From NCBI GenBank assembly GCA_035771175.1, contig CM069605.1:20476288-20540287 (forward strand): 64,000 nt of DNA, in the 5' to 3' direction. The stretch is from Paratinospora sagittata (lineage: Eukaryota; Streptophyta; Magnoliopsida; Ranunculales; Menispermaceae). This document shows, piece by piece, positions 47,183-61,706 of this stretch (the stretch's first letter is position 1; each line of letters starts with the position of its first letter). The position numbers and the translations under genes are program-made. The notes beneath the pieces were generated by a model. That model saw nothing but the letters and a program-made list of their open reading frames with translations, was not told the DNA's origin and did not search any database.

Positions 47183-50100
47183 GCCTTCTGGAAAATTTTG
47201 GCCAATTGCAGGATAGCCTTATTTTTGAAAATTAAATACTTTGACACTCAAGAATCATTCCATTGACTCAAAACATATTGATATAAGATTAATAATTTCT
47301 AAATAATTCAAAACTCATTGAAATTATGATTAAAACCTTTCAAAATTTTTTTTTCAAAATGAAATACTATATCGAAGTGATTTTGAAGACTTTGCAATTT
47401 TCAGATTTTTTGTGCTGAGATTGATCGAGATTTTACACTACACACCAAAGATCAAACTAATGCATTAGACATGAGATATGTATTTGTTCTTCGAGCTTGA
47501 TCTTTTGTAGACTTCGAAAGCAATTGTTTGATGTGTTCTTGATGCAATACAGGTGATGCGTTCGTTTTTGATGTGTTATCTTACCGAGACCACTTCATAT
47601 ACTTATAGTTTAAAACAATGGATAGCATCTGCAAATCTAAGCACAAAAGGAACAAAATGAAGAACTTGCTGAAAAATGACGGTATCATCAAGACAGATTG
47701 CAATTTTGAATCAATTCGAGGCTTCTTCTCTTGGAAAACTCTTTGGAAAGCTCAATCTAACTTGCAAAAATCATGTGTGTTGTATTTTTGAAAATCAGAG
47801 AATGAGTGTTTTATAAAATTAGAAGTTGCAGGTTAAAGTGCAAGAGAGTACAAAATGATTTCAATTCAAAACGTTGTTTAATCTAAAGTTGTTTTGGGCG
47901 TGCGAGACAATGGGAATCATCTAGGTGTTAGTAGAGAATATTTCAATAAAGATAACCTGGCACAACTGTGCATGGAATAGAAAAATCGAGCAAGCATAAG
48001 TGTCCAAATTTTTCTCGTTAGAAATATCAGATTTTTGTTTCAGACTTGGATAGCGTGCTATTGGGTTGTGTATCATATTCTTTTTTAGCAGGCTATAGCA
48101 GGTCGATATACACAAACCCGTGAGCTCGAGTTTTTCAGACTTTCTGATAGCGTGTTATCAAGGCCTATAGCGCGCTATCGCCCATCTCACAAGAAATGGA
48201 AAGATCACTGCAACAGCTTTATAGCGAGTTATCAAAGGGGATAACGTGCTATAGATAATTTTCCAGAAAAACATATGTTTTATTATAGAACCCTATCAGC
48301 GTGCTATCAACACTGATAGTCCGCTAGTGCCTTCTGAAAAATTTTGGCCAATTGTTGGATAGCCTTATTTTTGAAAAATAAATATTTTGACACTCAAGAA
48401 CCATTCCAATAACTCAAAACATATTGATATAAGATCAATAATTTCTAAATAATTCAAAACTCAATGAAATTATGATTAAAACATTTCGAAATTTTTTTTT
48501 CAAAATGAAATACTATATCGAAGTGATTTTGAAGACTTTGCAATTTTCAGAGTTTTTGTGCTGAGATTGATCGAGATTTTACCCTACACACCAAAGACCA
48601 AACTAATGCATTAGACATGAGATATGTATTTGTTCTTCGAGCTTGATCTTTTGTAGACTTCGAAAGCTATTGTTTGATGTGTTCTTGATGCAATGCAGGT
48701 GATGTGTTCGTTTTTGATGTGTTATCTAACCGAGACCACTTCATATACTTATAGTTTAAAACAATGGATAACATCTGCAAATCTAAGCACAAAAGAAACA
48801 AAATGAAGAACTTGCTGAAGAATGACGGTATCATCAAGACAGATTGCAATTTTGAATCAATTCGAGGCTTCTTCTCTTGGAAAACTCTTTGGAAAGCTCA
48901 ATCTAACTTGCAAAAATCATGTGTGTTGTATTTTTGAAAATCAGAGAATGAGTGTTTTGTAAAATTAGATGTTGCAGGTTAAAGATCAAGAGAGTACAAA
49001 ATGATTTGAATTCAAAACATTGTTCAATCAAAAGTTGTTTTGGGCGTGCGAGACAATGGGAATCATCTAGGTGTCAGTAGAGAATATTTCAATAAAGATA
49101 ACCTGGCAAAACTGTGTAAGGAATAGAAAAATCGAGCAAGCATAAGTGTCCAAACTTTTCTCGTTAGATATATCAGATTTTTGTTTCAGACGTGGATAGC
49201 GTGCTATTGAGTTGTGTATCATGTTCTTTTTTAGCAGCCTATAGCCGGTCGAAATACACAAACCCGTGAGCTCGAGTTTTTCAGACTTTCCGATAGCGTC
49301 TTATCAACGCCTATAGCGCGCTATCGCCCATCTAACAAGAAATGGAAAGATCACTGCAACTGCTTTATAGCGAGTTATCAAAGGGTATAGCGTGCTGTAG
49401 ATAATTTTCCAGAAAAACATATGTTTTGTTATAAAGCCCTATCAGCGTGCTATCAACATTGATAGTCCACTAGGGCCTTCTGAAAAATTCTGGCCAATTG
49501 CTGGATAGCCTTATTTTTGAAAAATAAATATTTTGACACTCAAGAACCATTCCTTTAACTCAAAACATATTGACATAAGATTAATAATTTCTAAATAATT
49601 CAAAACTCATTGAAATTATGATTAAAACCTTTCGAAAATTTTTTTCAAAATGAAATACTATATCGAAGTGATTTTGAAGACTTTGCAATTTTTAGATTTT
49701 TTGTGCTGAGATTGATCGAGATTTTACCCTACACACCAAATATCAAACTAATGCATTAGACATGAGATATGTCTTCGTTCTTCGAGCTTGATCTTTTGTA
49801 GACTTCGAAAGCTATTGTTTGATGTGTTCTTGATGCAATACGGGTGATGTGTTCGTTTTTGATGTGTTATCTTACCGAGACCACTTCATATACTTACAGT
49901 TGAGAACAATGGATAGCCTTTGCAAATCTAAGCACAAAAGGAATAAAATGAAGAACTTGCTGAACAATGACGGTATCATTAAGACAGATTGCAATTTTGA
50001 TTCAATTCGAGGCTTCTTCTCTTGGAAAACTCTTTGGAAAGCTCAATCTAACTTGCAAAAATCATGTGTGTTGTATTTTTGAAAATCATAGAATGAGTGT

Positions 50101-53100
50101 TTTATAAAATTAGAAGTTGTAGGTTAAAGAGCAAGAGAGTACAAAATGATTTCAATTCAAAACGTTGTTTAATCTAAAGTTGTTTTGGGCGTGCGAGACA
50201 ATGGGAATCATCTAGGTGTTAGTAGAGAATATTCCAATAAAGATAACCTGGCAAAACTGTGTAAGGAATAGAAAAATCGAGCAAGCATAAGTGTCCAAAT
50301 TTTTCTCGTTAGAAATATCAGATCTTTGTTTCAGACGTGGATAGCGTGCTATTGGGTTGTGTATCATGTTCTTTTTTAGCAGGCTATAGCAGATCGATAT
50401 ACACAAACCCGTGAGCTCGAGTTTTTCAGACTTTCCGATAGTGTGTTATCAAGGCCTATAGTGCGTTATCGCCCATCTCACAAGAAATGGAAAGATCACT
50501 GCAACAGCCTTATAGCGAGTTATCAAAGGGGATAGCTCGCTATAGATAATTTTTCAGAAAAACATATGTTTTATTATAGAACCCTATCAGTGTGCTATCA
50601 ACACTGATAGTCCGCTAGTGCCTTCTGAAAAATTCTGGCCAATTGCTGGATAGCCGTATTTTTGAAAAATAAATATTTTGACATTCAAGAACCATTCCAT
50701 TGACTCAAAACATATTGATATAAGATTAATAATTTCTAAATAATTCAAAACTCATTGAAATTATGATTAAAACCTTTCAAAATTGAAATACTATATCGAA
50801 GTGATTTTGAAGACTTTGCAATTTTCAGAGTTTTAGTGCTGAGATTGATCGAGATTTTACCCTACACACCAAAGATCAAACTAATGCATTAGACAAGAGA
50901 TATGTATTTGTTCTTCGAGCTTGATCTTTTGTAGACTTCGAGAGCAATTGTTTGATGTGTTCTTGATGCAATACAGCAGAAGTGTTCGTTTTTGATCTGT
51001 TATCTTACCGAGACCACTTCATATACTTATAGTTTAAAACAATGGATAACATCTGCAAATCTAAGCACAAAAGGAACAAAATGAAGAACTGGTTGAACAA
51101 TGACGGTATCATCAAGACAGATAGCAATTTTGAATCAATTCGAGGCTTCTTCTCTTGGAAAACTCTTTGGAAAGCTCAATCTAACTTGCAAAAATCATGT
51201 GTGTTGTATTTTTGAAAATCAGAGAATGAGTGTTTTGTAAAATTAGATGTTGCAGGTTAAAGATCAAGAGAGTACAAAATGATTTGAATTCAAAACATTG
51301 TTCAATCAAAAGTTGTTTTGGGCGTGCGAGACAATGGGAATCATCTAGGTGTTAGTAGAGAATATTTCAATAAAGATAACCTGGCAAAACTGTGTAAGGA
51401 ATAGAAAAATCGAGCGAGCATAAGTGTCCAAACTTTTCTCGTTAGATATATCAGATTTTTGTTTCAGACGTGGATAGCGTGCTATTGAGTTGTGTATCAG
51501 GTTCTTTTTTAGCAGCCTATAGCAGGTCGAAATACACAAACCCGTGAGCTCGAGTTTTTCAGACTTTCCGATAGCGTCTTATCAACGCCTATAGCGCGCT
51601 ATCGCCCATCTAACAAGAAATGGAAAGATCACTGCAACTGCTTTATAGCGAGTTATCAAAGGGTATAGCGTGCTATAGATAATTTTCCAGAAAAACATAT
51701 GTTTTATTATAGAGCCCTATCAGCGTGCTATCAACACTGATAGTCCGCTAGGGCCTTATGAAAAATTCTGGCCAATTGCTGGATAGCCTTATTTTTGAAA
51801 AATAAATATTTTGACACTCAAGAACCATTCCATTAACTCAAAACATATTGATATAAGATTAATAATTTCTAAATAATTCAAAACTCATTGAAATTATGAT
51901 TAAAACCTTTCGAAAATTTTTTTCAAAATGAAATACTATATCGAAGTGATTTTGAAGACTTTGCAATTTTCAGATTTTTTGTGCTGAGATTGATCGAGAT
52001 TTTACCCTACACACCAAATATCAAACTAATGCATTAGACATGAGATATGTCTTCGTTCTTCGAGCTTGATCTTTTGTAGACTTCGAAAGCTATTGTTTGA
52101 TGTGTTCTTGATGCAATACGGGTGATGTGTTCGTTTTTGATGTGTTATCTTACCGAGACCACTTCGTATACTTACAGTTGAGAACAATGGATAGCCTTTG
52201 CAAATCTAAGCACAAAAGGAATAAAATGAAGAACTTGCTGAACAATGACGGTATCATCAAGACAGATTGCAATTTTGATTCAATTCGAGGCTTCTTCTCT
52301 TGGAAAACTCTTTGGAAAGCTCAATCTAACTTGCAAAAATCATGTGTGTTGTATTTTTGAAAATCAGAGAATGAGTGTTTTATAAAATTAGATGTTGCAG
52401 GTTTTGAACAAGAGAGTACAAAATGATTTGAATTCAAAACATTGTTCAATCAAATGTTGTTTTGGGCGTGCGAGACAATGGGAATCATCTAGGTGTTAGC
52501 AGAGAATATTTCAATAAAGATAACCTGGCAAAACTGTGTAAGGAATAGACAAATCGAGCAAGCATAAGTGTCCAAATTTTTCTCGTTAGAAATATCAGAT
52601 TTTTGTTTCAGACGTGGATAGCGTGCTATTGGGTTTTGTATCATGTTCTTTTTTAGCAGGCTATAGCAGGTCGATATACACAAACCCGTGAGCTCGAGTT
52701 TTTCAGACTTTCCGATAGCGTCTTATCAACGCCTATAGCGCGCTATCGCCCATCTAACAAGAAATGGAAAGATCACTGCAACTGCTTTATAGCGAGTTAT
52801 CAAAGGGGATAGCGCGCTATAGATAATTTTCCAAAAAAACATATGTTTTTTTATAGAACCCTATCAGCGTGCTATCAACACTGATAGTCCGCTAGTGCCT
52901 TCTGGAAAATTTTGGCCAATTGCAGGATAGCCTTATTTTTGAAAATTAAATACTTTGACACTCAAGAATCATTCCATTGACTCAAAACATATTGATATAA
53001 GATTAATAATTTCTAAATAATTCAAAACTCATTGAAATTATGATTAAAACCTTTCAAAATTTTTTTTTCAAAATGAAATACTATATCGAAGTGATTTTGA

Positions 53101-56100
53101 AGACTTTGCAATTTTCAGATTTTTTGTGCTGAGATTGATCGAGATTTTACACTACACACCAAAGATCAAACTAATGCATTAGACATGAGATATGTATTTG
53201 TTCTTCGAGCTTGATCTTTTGTAGACTTCGAAAGCAATTGTTTGATGTGTTCTTGATGCAATACAGGTGATGCGTTCGTTTTTGATGTGTTATCTTACCG
53301 AGACCACTTCATATACTTATAGTTTAAAACAATGGATAGCATCTGCAAATCTAAGCACAAAAGGAACAAAATGAAGAACTTGCTGAAAAATGACGGTATC
53401 ATCAAGACAGATTGCAATTTTGAATCAATTCGAGGCTTCTTCTCTTGGAAAACTCTTTGGAAAGCTCAATCTAACTTGCAAAAATCATGTGTGTTGTATT
53501 TTTGAAAATCAGAGAATGAGTGTTTTATAAAATTAGAAGTTGCAGGTTAAAGTGCAAGAGAGTACAAAATGATTTCAATTCAAAACGTTGTTTAATCTAA
53601 AGTTGTTTTGGGCGTGCGAGACAATGGGAATCATCTAGGTGTTAGTAGAGAATATTTCAATAAAGATAACCTGGCACAACTGTGCATGGAATAGAAAAAT
53701 CGAGCAAGCATAAGTGTCCAAATTTTTTTCGTTAGAAATATCAGATTTTTGTTTCAGACGTGGATAGCGTGCTATTGGGTTGTGTATCATGTTCTTTTTT
53801 AGCAGGCTATAGCAGGTCGATATACACAAACCCGTGAGCTCGAGTTTTTCAGACTTTCCGATAGGGTGTTATCAAGGCCTATAGTGCGCTATCGCCCATC
53901 TCACAAGAAATGGAAAGATCACTGCAACAGCTTTATAGCGAGTTATCAAAGGGGATAGCTCGCTATAGATAATTTTTCAGAAAAACATATGTTTTATTAT
54001 AGAACCCTATCAGTGTGCTATCAACACTGATAGTCCGCTAGTGCCTTCTGAAAAATTCTGGCCAATTGCTGGATAGCCTTATTTTTGAAAAATAAATATT
54101 TTGACATTCAAGAACCATTCCATTGACTCAAAACATATTGATATAAGATTAATAATTTCTAAATAATTCAAAACTCATTGAAATTATGATTAAAACCTTT
54201 CAAATTTTTTTTTTTCAAAATTGAAATACTATATCGAAGTGATTTTGAAGACTTTGCAATTTTCAGAGTTTTAGTGCTGAGATTGATCGAGATTTTACCC
54301 TACACACCAAAGATCAAACTAATGCATTAGACAAGAGATATGTATTTGTTCTTCGAGCTTGATCTTTTCTAGACTTCGAGAGCAATTGCTTGATGTGTTC
54401 TTGATGCAATACAGCAGAAGTGTTCATTTTTGATCTGTTATCTTACCGAGACCACTTCATATACTTATAGTTTAAAACAATGGATAACATCTGCAAATCT
54501 AAGCACAAAAGGAACAAAATGAAGAACTTGCTGAACAATGACGGTATCATCAAGACAGATAGCAATTTTGAATCAATTCGAGGCTTCTTCTCTTGGAAAA
54601 CTCTTTGGAAAGCTCAATCTAACTTGCAAAAATCATGTGTGTTGTATTTTTGAAAATCAGAGAATGGGTGTTTTATAAAATTAGATGTTGCAGGTTTTGA
54701 ACAAGAGAGTACAAAATGATTTGAATTCAAAACATTGTTCAATCAAATGTTGTTTTGGGCGTGCGAGACAATGGGAATCATCTAGGTGTTAGCAGAGAAT
54801 ATTTCAATAAAGATAACCTGGCAAAACTGTGTAAGGAATAGACAAATCGAGCAAGCATAAGTGTCCAAATTTTTCTCGTTAGAAATATCAGATTTTTGTT
54901 TCAGACGTGGATAGCGTGCTATTGGGTTTTGTATCATGTTCTTTTTTAGCAGGCTATAGCAGGTCGATATACACAAACCCGTGAGCTCGAGTTTTTCAGA
55001 CTTTCCGATAGCGTCTTATCAACGCCTATAGCGCGCTATCGCCCATCTAACAAGAAATGGAAAGATCACTGCAACTGCTTTATAGCGAGTTATCAAAGGG
55101 GATAGCGCGCTATAGATAATTTTCCAAAAAAACATATGTTTTTTTATAGAACCCTATCAGCGTGCTATCAACACTGATAGTCCGCTAGTGCCTTCTGGAA
55201 AATTTTGGCCAATTGTAGGATAGCCTTATTTTTGAAAATTAAATACTTTGACACTCAAGAATCATTCCATTGACTCAAAACATATTGATATAAGATTAAT
55301 AATTTCTAAATAATTCAAAACTCATTGAAATTATGATTAAAACCTTTCAAAAATTTTTTTTCAAAATGAAATACTATATCGAAGTGATTTTGAAGACTTT
55401 GCAATTTTCAGATTTTTTGTGCTGAGATTGATCGAGATTTTACACTACACACCAAAGATCAAACTAATGCATTAGACATGAGATATGTATTTGTTCTTCG
55501 AGCTTGATCTTTTGTAGACTTCGAAAGCAATTGTTTGATGTGTTCTTGATGCAATACAGGTGATGCGTTCGTTTTTGATGTGTTATCTTACCGAGACCAC
55601 TTCATATACTTATAGTTTAAAACAATGGATAGCATCTGCAAATCTAAGCACAAAAGGAACAAAATGAAGAACTTGCTGAAAAATGACGGTATCATCAATA
55701 CAGATTGCAATTTTGAATCAATTCGAGGCTTCTTCTCTTGGAAAACTCTTTGGAAAGCTCAATCTAACTTGCAAAAATCATGTGTGTTGTATTTTTGAAA
55801 ATCAGAGAATGAGTGTTTTATAAAATTAGAAGTTGCAGGTTAAAGTGCAAGAGAGTACAAAATGATTTCAATTCAAAACGTTGTTTAATCTAAAGTTGTT
55901 TTGGGCGTGCGAGACAATGGGAATCATCTAGGTGTTAGTAGAGAATATTTCAATAAAGATAACCTGGCACAACTGTGCATGGAATAGAAAAATCGAGCAA
56001 GCATAAGTGTCCAAATTTTTCTCGTTAGAAATATCAGATTTTTGTTTCAGACGTGGATAGCGTGCTATTGGGTTGTGTATCATGTTCTTTTTTAGCAGGC

Positions 56101-58639
56101 TATAGCAGGTCGATATACACAAACCCGTGAGCTCGAGTTTTTCAGACTTTCCGATAGGGTGTTATCAAGGCCTATAGTGCGCTATCGCCCATCTCACAAG
56201 AAATGGAAAGATCACTGCAACAGCTTTATAGCGAGTTATCAAAGGGGATAGCTCGCTATAGATAATTTTTCAGAAAAACATATGTTTTATTATAGAACCC
56301 TATCAGTGTGCTATCAACACTGATAGTTCGCTAGTGCCTTCTGAAAAATTCTGGCCAATTGCTGGATAGCCTTATTTTTGAAAAATAAATATTTTGACAT
56401 TCAAGAACCATTCCATTGACTCAAAACATATTGATATAAGATTAATAATTTCTAAATAATTCAAAACTCATTGAAATTATGATTAAAACCTTTCAAATTT
56501 TTTTTTTTCAAAATTGAAATACTATATCGAAGTGATTTTGAAGACTTTGCAATTTTCAGAGTTTTAGTGCTGAGATTGATCGAGATTTTACCCTACACAC
56601 CAAAGATCAAACTAATGCATTAGACAAGAGATATGTATTTGTTCTTCGAGCTTGATCTTTTCTAGACTTCGAGAGCAATTGCTTGATGTGTTCTTGATGC
56701 AATACAGCAGAAGTGTTCATTTTTGATCTGTTATCTTACCGAGACCACTTCATATACTTATAGTTTAAAACAATGGATAACATCTGCAAATCTAAGCACA
56801 AAAGGAACAAAATGAAGAACTTGCTGAACAATGACGGTATCATCAAGACAGATAGCAATTTTGAATCAATTCGAGGCTTCTTCTCTTGGAAAACTCTTTG
56901 GAAAGCTCAATCTAACTTGCAAAAATCATGTGTGTTGTATTTTTGAAAATCAGAGAATGAGTGTTTTGTAAAATTAGATGTTGCAGGTTAAAGATCAAGA
57001 GAGTACAAAATGATTTGAATTCAAAACATTGTTCAATCAAAAGTTGTTTTGGGCGTGCGAGACAATGGGAATCATCTAGGTGTTAGTAGAGAATATTTCC
57101 ATAAAGATAACCTGGCAAAACTGTGTAAGGAATAGAAAATTCGAGCAAGCATAAGTGTCCAAACTTTTCTCGTTAGATATATCAGATTTTTGTTTCAGCC
57201 GTGGATAGCGTGCCATTGAGTTGTGTATCATGTTCTTTTTTAGCAGCCTATAGCAGGTCGAAATACACAAACCCGTGAGCTCGAGTTTTTCAGACTTTCC
57301 GATAACGTCTTATCAACGCCTATAACGCTCTATGGCCCATCTAACAAGAAATGGAAAGATCACTGCAACTGCTTTATAGCGAGTTATCAAAGGGTATAGC
57401 GTGCTATAGATAATTTTCCAGAAAAACATATGTTTTATTATAGAGCCCTATCAGCGTGCTATCAACACTGATAGTCCGCTAGGGCCTTCTGAAAAATTCT
57501 GGCCAATTGCTGGATAGCCTTATTTTTGAAAAATAAATATTTTGACACTCAAGAACCATTCCATTAACTCAAAACATATTGATATAAGATTAATAATTTC
57601 TAAATAATTCAAAACTCATTGAAATTAGGATTAAAACCTTTCGAAAATTTTTTTCAAAATGAAATACTATATCGAAGTGATTTTGAAGACTTTGCAATTT
57701 TCAGATTTTTTGTGCTGAGATTGATCGAGATTTTACCTTACACACCAAATATCAAACTAATGCATTAGACATGAGATATGTGTTCGTTCTTCGAGCTTGA
57801 TCTTTTGTAGACTTCGAAAACTATTGTTTGATGTGTTCTTGATGCAATACAGGGTGATGTGTTCGTTTTTGATGTGTTATCTTACCGAGACCACTTCATA
57901 TACTTACAGTTGAGAACAATGGAAAGCCTTTGCAAATCTAAGCACAAAAGGAATAAAATGAAGAACTTGCTGAACAATGACGGTATCATCAAGACAGATT
58001 GCAGTTTTGATTCAATTCGAGGCTTCTTCTCTTGGAAAACTCTTTGGAAAGCTCAATCTAACTTGGAAAAATCATGTGTGTTGTATTTTTGAAAATCATA
58101 GAATGAGTGTTTTATAAAATTAGAAGTTGCAGGTTAAAGAGCAAGAGAGTACAAAATGATTTCAATTCAAAACGTTGTTTAATCTAAAGTTGTTTTGGGC
58201 GCGCGAGACAATGGGAATCATCTCGGTGTTAGTAGAGAATATTTCAATAAAGATAACCTGGCAAAACTGTGTAAGGAATAGAAAAATCGAGCAAGCATAA
58301 GTGTCCAAATTTTTCTCGTTAGAAATATCAGATCTTTGTTTCAGACGTGGATAGCGTGCTATTGGGTTGTGTATCATGTTCTTTTTTAGCAGGCTATAGC
58401 AGGTCGATATACACAAACCCGTGAGCTCGAGTTTTTCAGACTTTCCGATAGGGTGTTATCAAGGCCTATAGTGCGCTATCGCCCATCTCACAAGAAATGG
58501 AAAGATCACTGCAACAGCTTTATAGCGAGTTATCAAAGGGGATAGCTCGCTATAGATAATTTTTCAGAAAAACATATGTTTTATTATAGAACCCTATCAG
58601 TGTGCTATCAACACTGATAGTCCGCTAGTGCCTTCTGAA

Positions 58640-58670
58640 AAATTCTGGCAATTAAGCAGAAAAAGGAATA
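58640..58670 (+). repeat. Satellite deletion junction (about 430 bp lost)
   Basis: TTCTGGCAATTAAGCAGAAAAAGG joins the ATTCTGGCCAATTG segment to the AAATTTAAGCAGAAAAAGG segment of a later phase. AATT/TAAG words are shared at the joint. Anchor spacing falls to 715 bp. Confidence 0.8.
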
Positions 58671-60038
58671 AAATGAAGAATTTGCTGAACAATGACGTTA
58701 TCATCAAGACAGATTGCAATTTTAATTCAATTCGAAGCTTTTTCTCTTGAAAAACACTTTGGAACGCTCAATCTACCTTGCATAAATCGTGTGTGTTGTA
58801 TTTTTGAAAATCAGAGAATGAGTGTTTTATAAAATTATAAGTTGCAGGTTAAAGTGCAAGAGAGTACAAAATGATTTGAATTCAAAACGTTGTTCAATCT
58901 AAAGTTGTTTTGGGCGTGCGAGACAATGGGAATCATCTTGGTGTTAGTAGAGAATATTTCAATAAAGACAACCTGGCAAAACTGTGTAAGGAATAGAAAA
59001 ATCGAGCAAGCATAAGTATCCAGATTTTTCTCGTTAGAAATATCAGATTTTTGTCTCAGGCGTGGATAGCGTGCTATTGGGTTGTGTATCATGTTCTCTT
59101 TTAGCAGGCTATGGCTGGTCGATATACACAAACCCGAGAGCTCGAATTTTTCAGACTTTTCGATAGCATGTTATCAAGGCCTATAGCGCGCTAATTCCCA
59201 TTTCACTAAAAATGGAAAGATGACTGCAACAGCTTTATAGCGAGTTATCAAAGGGGATAGCGCTCTACGGATAATTTTCCAGAAAAACATATGTTTTAGT
59301 ATAGAAACCTATCAGCGTGCTATCAATCCTGATAGTGCGCTAGTGGCTTCTGGAAGATTTTGGCCAATTGGTGGATAGCCTTCTTTTTGAAAAATAAATA
59401 TTTTGACACTCAAGAACCATTCCATTGACTCAAAACATATTGATATAATATTAATAATTTCTAAATAATTCAAAACTCATTAAAATTATGATTAAAACCT
59501 TTCAAAAACATTATTTAAAAATGAAATACTATATCGAAGTGATTATGAAGACTTTGCAATATTCAGAGTTTTAGTGCTGAGATTGATCGAGATTTTACCC
59601 TACACACCAAAGATCAAACTAATGCATTACACATGAGATATGTCTTCGTTCTTCGAGCTTTATCTTTGTAGACTTCGAAAGCTACTGTTTGATGTGTTCT
59701 TGATGCAATACAGGTGATGTGTTCGTTTTTGATGTGTTATCTTACCGAGACCACTTCATATACTTACAATTTAAAACAATGCATAGCCTCTGCAAATTTA
59801 AGCAGAAAAAGGAATAAAATGAAGAATTTGCTGAACAATGACGTTATCATCAAGACAGATTGCAATTTTGATTCAATTCGAAGCTTCTTCTCTTGAAAAA
59901 CCCTTTGGAACGCTCAATCTACCTTGCATAAATCGTGTGTGTTGTATTTTTGAAAATCAGAGAATGAGTGTTTTATAAAATTATAAGTTGCAGGTTAAAG
60001 AGCAAGAGAGTACAAAATGATTTGAATTTAAACATTGT

Positions 60039-61706
60039 ACCCATAGTTAGTGATCATTAACCTTTTCTATATGAAAAAGGTAAAACTTTCTTAAAGGTAA
60101 AACTTTCTTACTTTAATTTCCATGAATTACAAGTAATTAACACAATCTAGTGAGTGGCTTATATTATATATATATTGTACTAAGGGAGAGAGCATGTACT
60201 TAATGAATGATCTTTTTATTTGGAAAATTTAAGATAAATTCTGTTATTATCTGAACGAATCTAAGCCACATTTAATTGGTGCACCATTTGCTTAAATCAT
60301 AAAAAGAAGAAACTTCATATATATTGTTAGTGCAGAATCTGACCAACACCAAGTAGATGAATACGTATAGGAGATGATTGTATCTGAAAGTATAAACTCT
60401 CCAATTTCGGCGAGGGTTTATCAGCTAGATTTGAGAAGAAGAGAGAAAGAAACAGGGCTATCATAAGGAACACCGGTATGGTGCTAGCCAAAGACCCTCT
60501 GATGCTTAAGCTAGAGCTTGTTCAAGACTACAACAGTAACAGTTGTAGAAAGTTGTTCATACCTTATGAGGAGGGTTGTAGGTCTTATTTATAGAAGAGG
60601 TCCTTTGGTCGAAGTGGCTCGCTGCCCAGTAGGCATGGTGCCACGTGTCGTCTCGTCGTTGGTTAAGATGAGCTCATCTATTATGAGTTGGTCGGATCAG
60701 ATGATCCTCATCTTTCTGGTTCGTCTTGGAGAAGGATATTTTCCTAGTTTGTCTCAGATAAGGAGATCTTCCTGGTTTGTCTCGTTCTATCTCTATATCA
60801 AAGTCCGTGTTTGGCACATACAGTTGTTTCGGATTCCTCGAGATATGGCATCCTAGGAAGGACTCCTTTATATTCTCTATCTCGTCTGGAATGATCAGCT
60901 CGGCTAGAGGTCGAGCTGTCAGCAATGGACTGAATTGCAATATGCTTGGTTAAGGCCAAGCTAACGTTACTATCGTATTTTTGGGATTTTCGTAAATGTC
61001 ATCCCGCTAGGTTGGCTCCGATAGTTTTCCATGGTTGAGTCAAACCTGGTTGGTCGAGCTGATCTGGCAGTCGCATCATTGCACGCGACTTTTACGTCGC
61101 CACCTCGACTCATCAATTTCTTCGCATGGCTTATGTTTTTATAACAAAAGGTCAGCTCATATCCGAGCTGACCATCCAACATTTATCCCTCAAGCCTTTC
61201 AGCCCTAGTTGGGGTGAAAGGCTTACCTTCATCTTTGATTTTTCTTGAGATTCGTATTATGTTTGTTGTGTTTTATGTCGTATGATGTTCCTCGAGATTC
61301 ATGTGAATCTCATGACTTTTTAATATTGTTGGTCGGCTCGAAACCATTAGATTTTCCTCGAGATCCGTATATCTTGAATTGTACTGCTAACAGTCACGTC
61401 GTTTTGTCTGCTTAAGTTGGAGCCGTTGGATTCTCCTCTAGATCCACGCCATTTTTCATCTAACGGCTCCAAATCGAGAAGGTCCCTTTCTATATAGCGG
61501 TTCCCACTCATTTGACCTTTACCATTCCAAAGTTTCTCTCCCAGCTCAGAATTTCACTAGCTCGGAATTTCACTAGCTCGAAATTTTACCAGCTCGTTCC
61601 TATTTTAGCCTAAACTTTCCAACACTTGAATCTTGTTCCCTGCTCGATCTCTTTCCTGCTCAATAATTTATTCTGCTCTTCTTCCTTTCTAATTAATTTA
61701 GTATTT
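60039..61706 (+). mobile_element. Retrotransposon fragment: LTR-like and leader sequence
   Basis: This is non-satellite DNA. A 17-bp word AAGGTAAAACTTTCTTA is duplicated at about 60078-60115. From about 60330 the sequence resembles plant gypsy LTR or leader DNA (CACCGGTATGGTGCTAGCC, AAAGACCCTCTGATGC, GCCACGTGTCGTCTCG, repeated GAGCT words). A perfect 9-bp inverted repeat GGTCAGCTC/GAGCTGACC lies at about 61151-61175. LTR borders, primer site and target duplication could not be identified, so the left edge is only the end of satellite. ORFs here show no domain. Confidence 0.55.

Larger units (their letters stand above)
42872..60038 (+). repeat. Satellite array block D (about 15 monomers, homogenised core)
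   Basis: Anchors are at 43348, 44481, 45626, 46775, 47921, 49067, 50212, 51345, 52489, 53635, 54782, 55928, 57076, 58222 and 58937. The 1,133-bp spacings after 43348 and 50212 share the same loss of the poly-T run (TTTCAAAATTGAAATAC). Units 43348-45263 recur 6,864 bp later. Units 52489/53635 recur at 54782/55928 and match 46775/47921. The units from 58.6 kb on are truncated or more diverged. The array ends in the middle of the word AACATTGTTCAAT at about 60038. No gene is present. Confidence 0.97.

Noticed and set aside
60518..60856. 112-codon ORF in the gypsy-like fragment
   Set aside because: It lies in LTR or leader-like DNA; the peptide shows no known domain and the start context is unremarkable.
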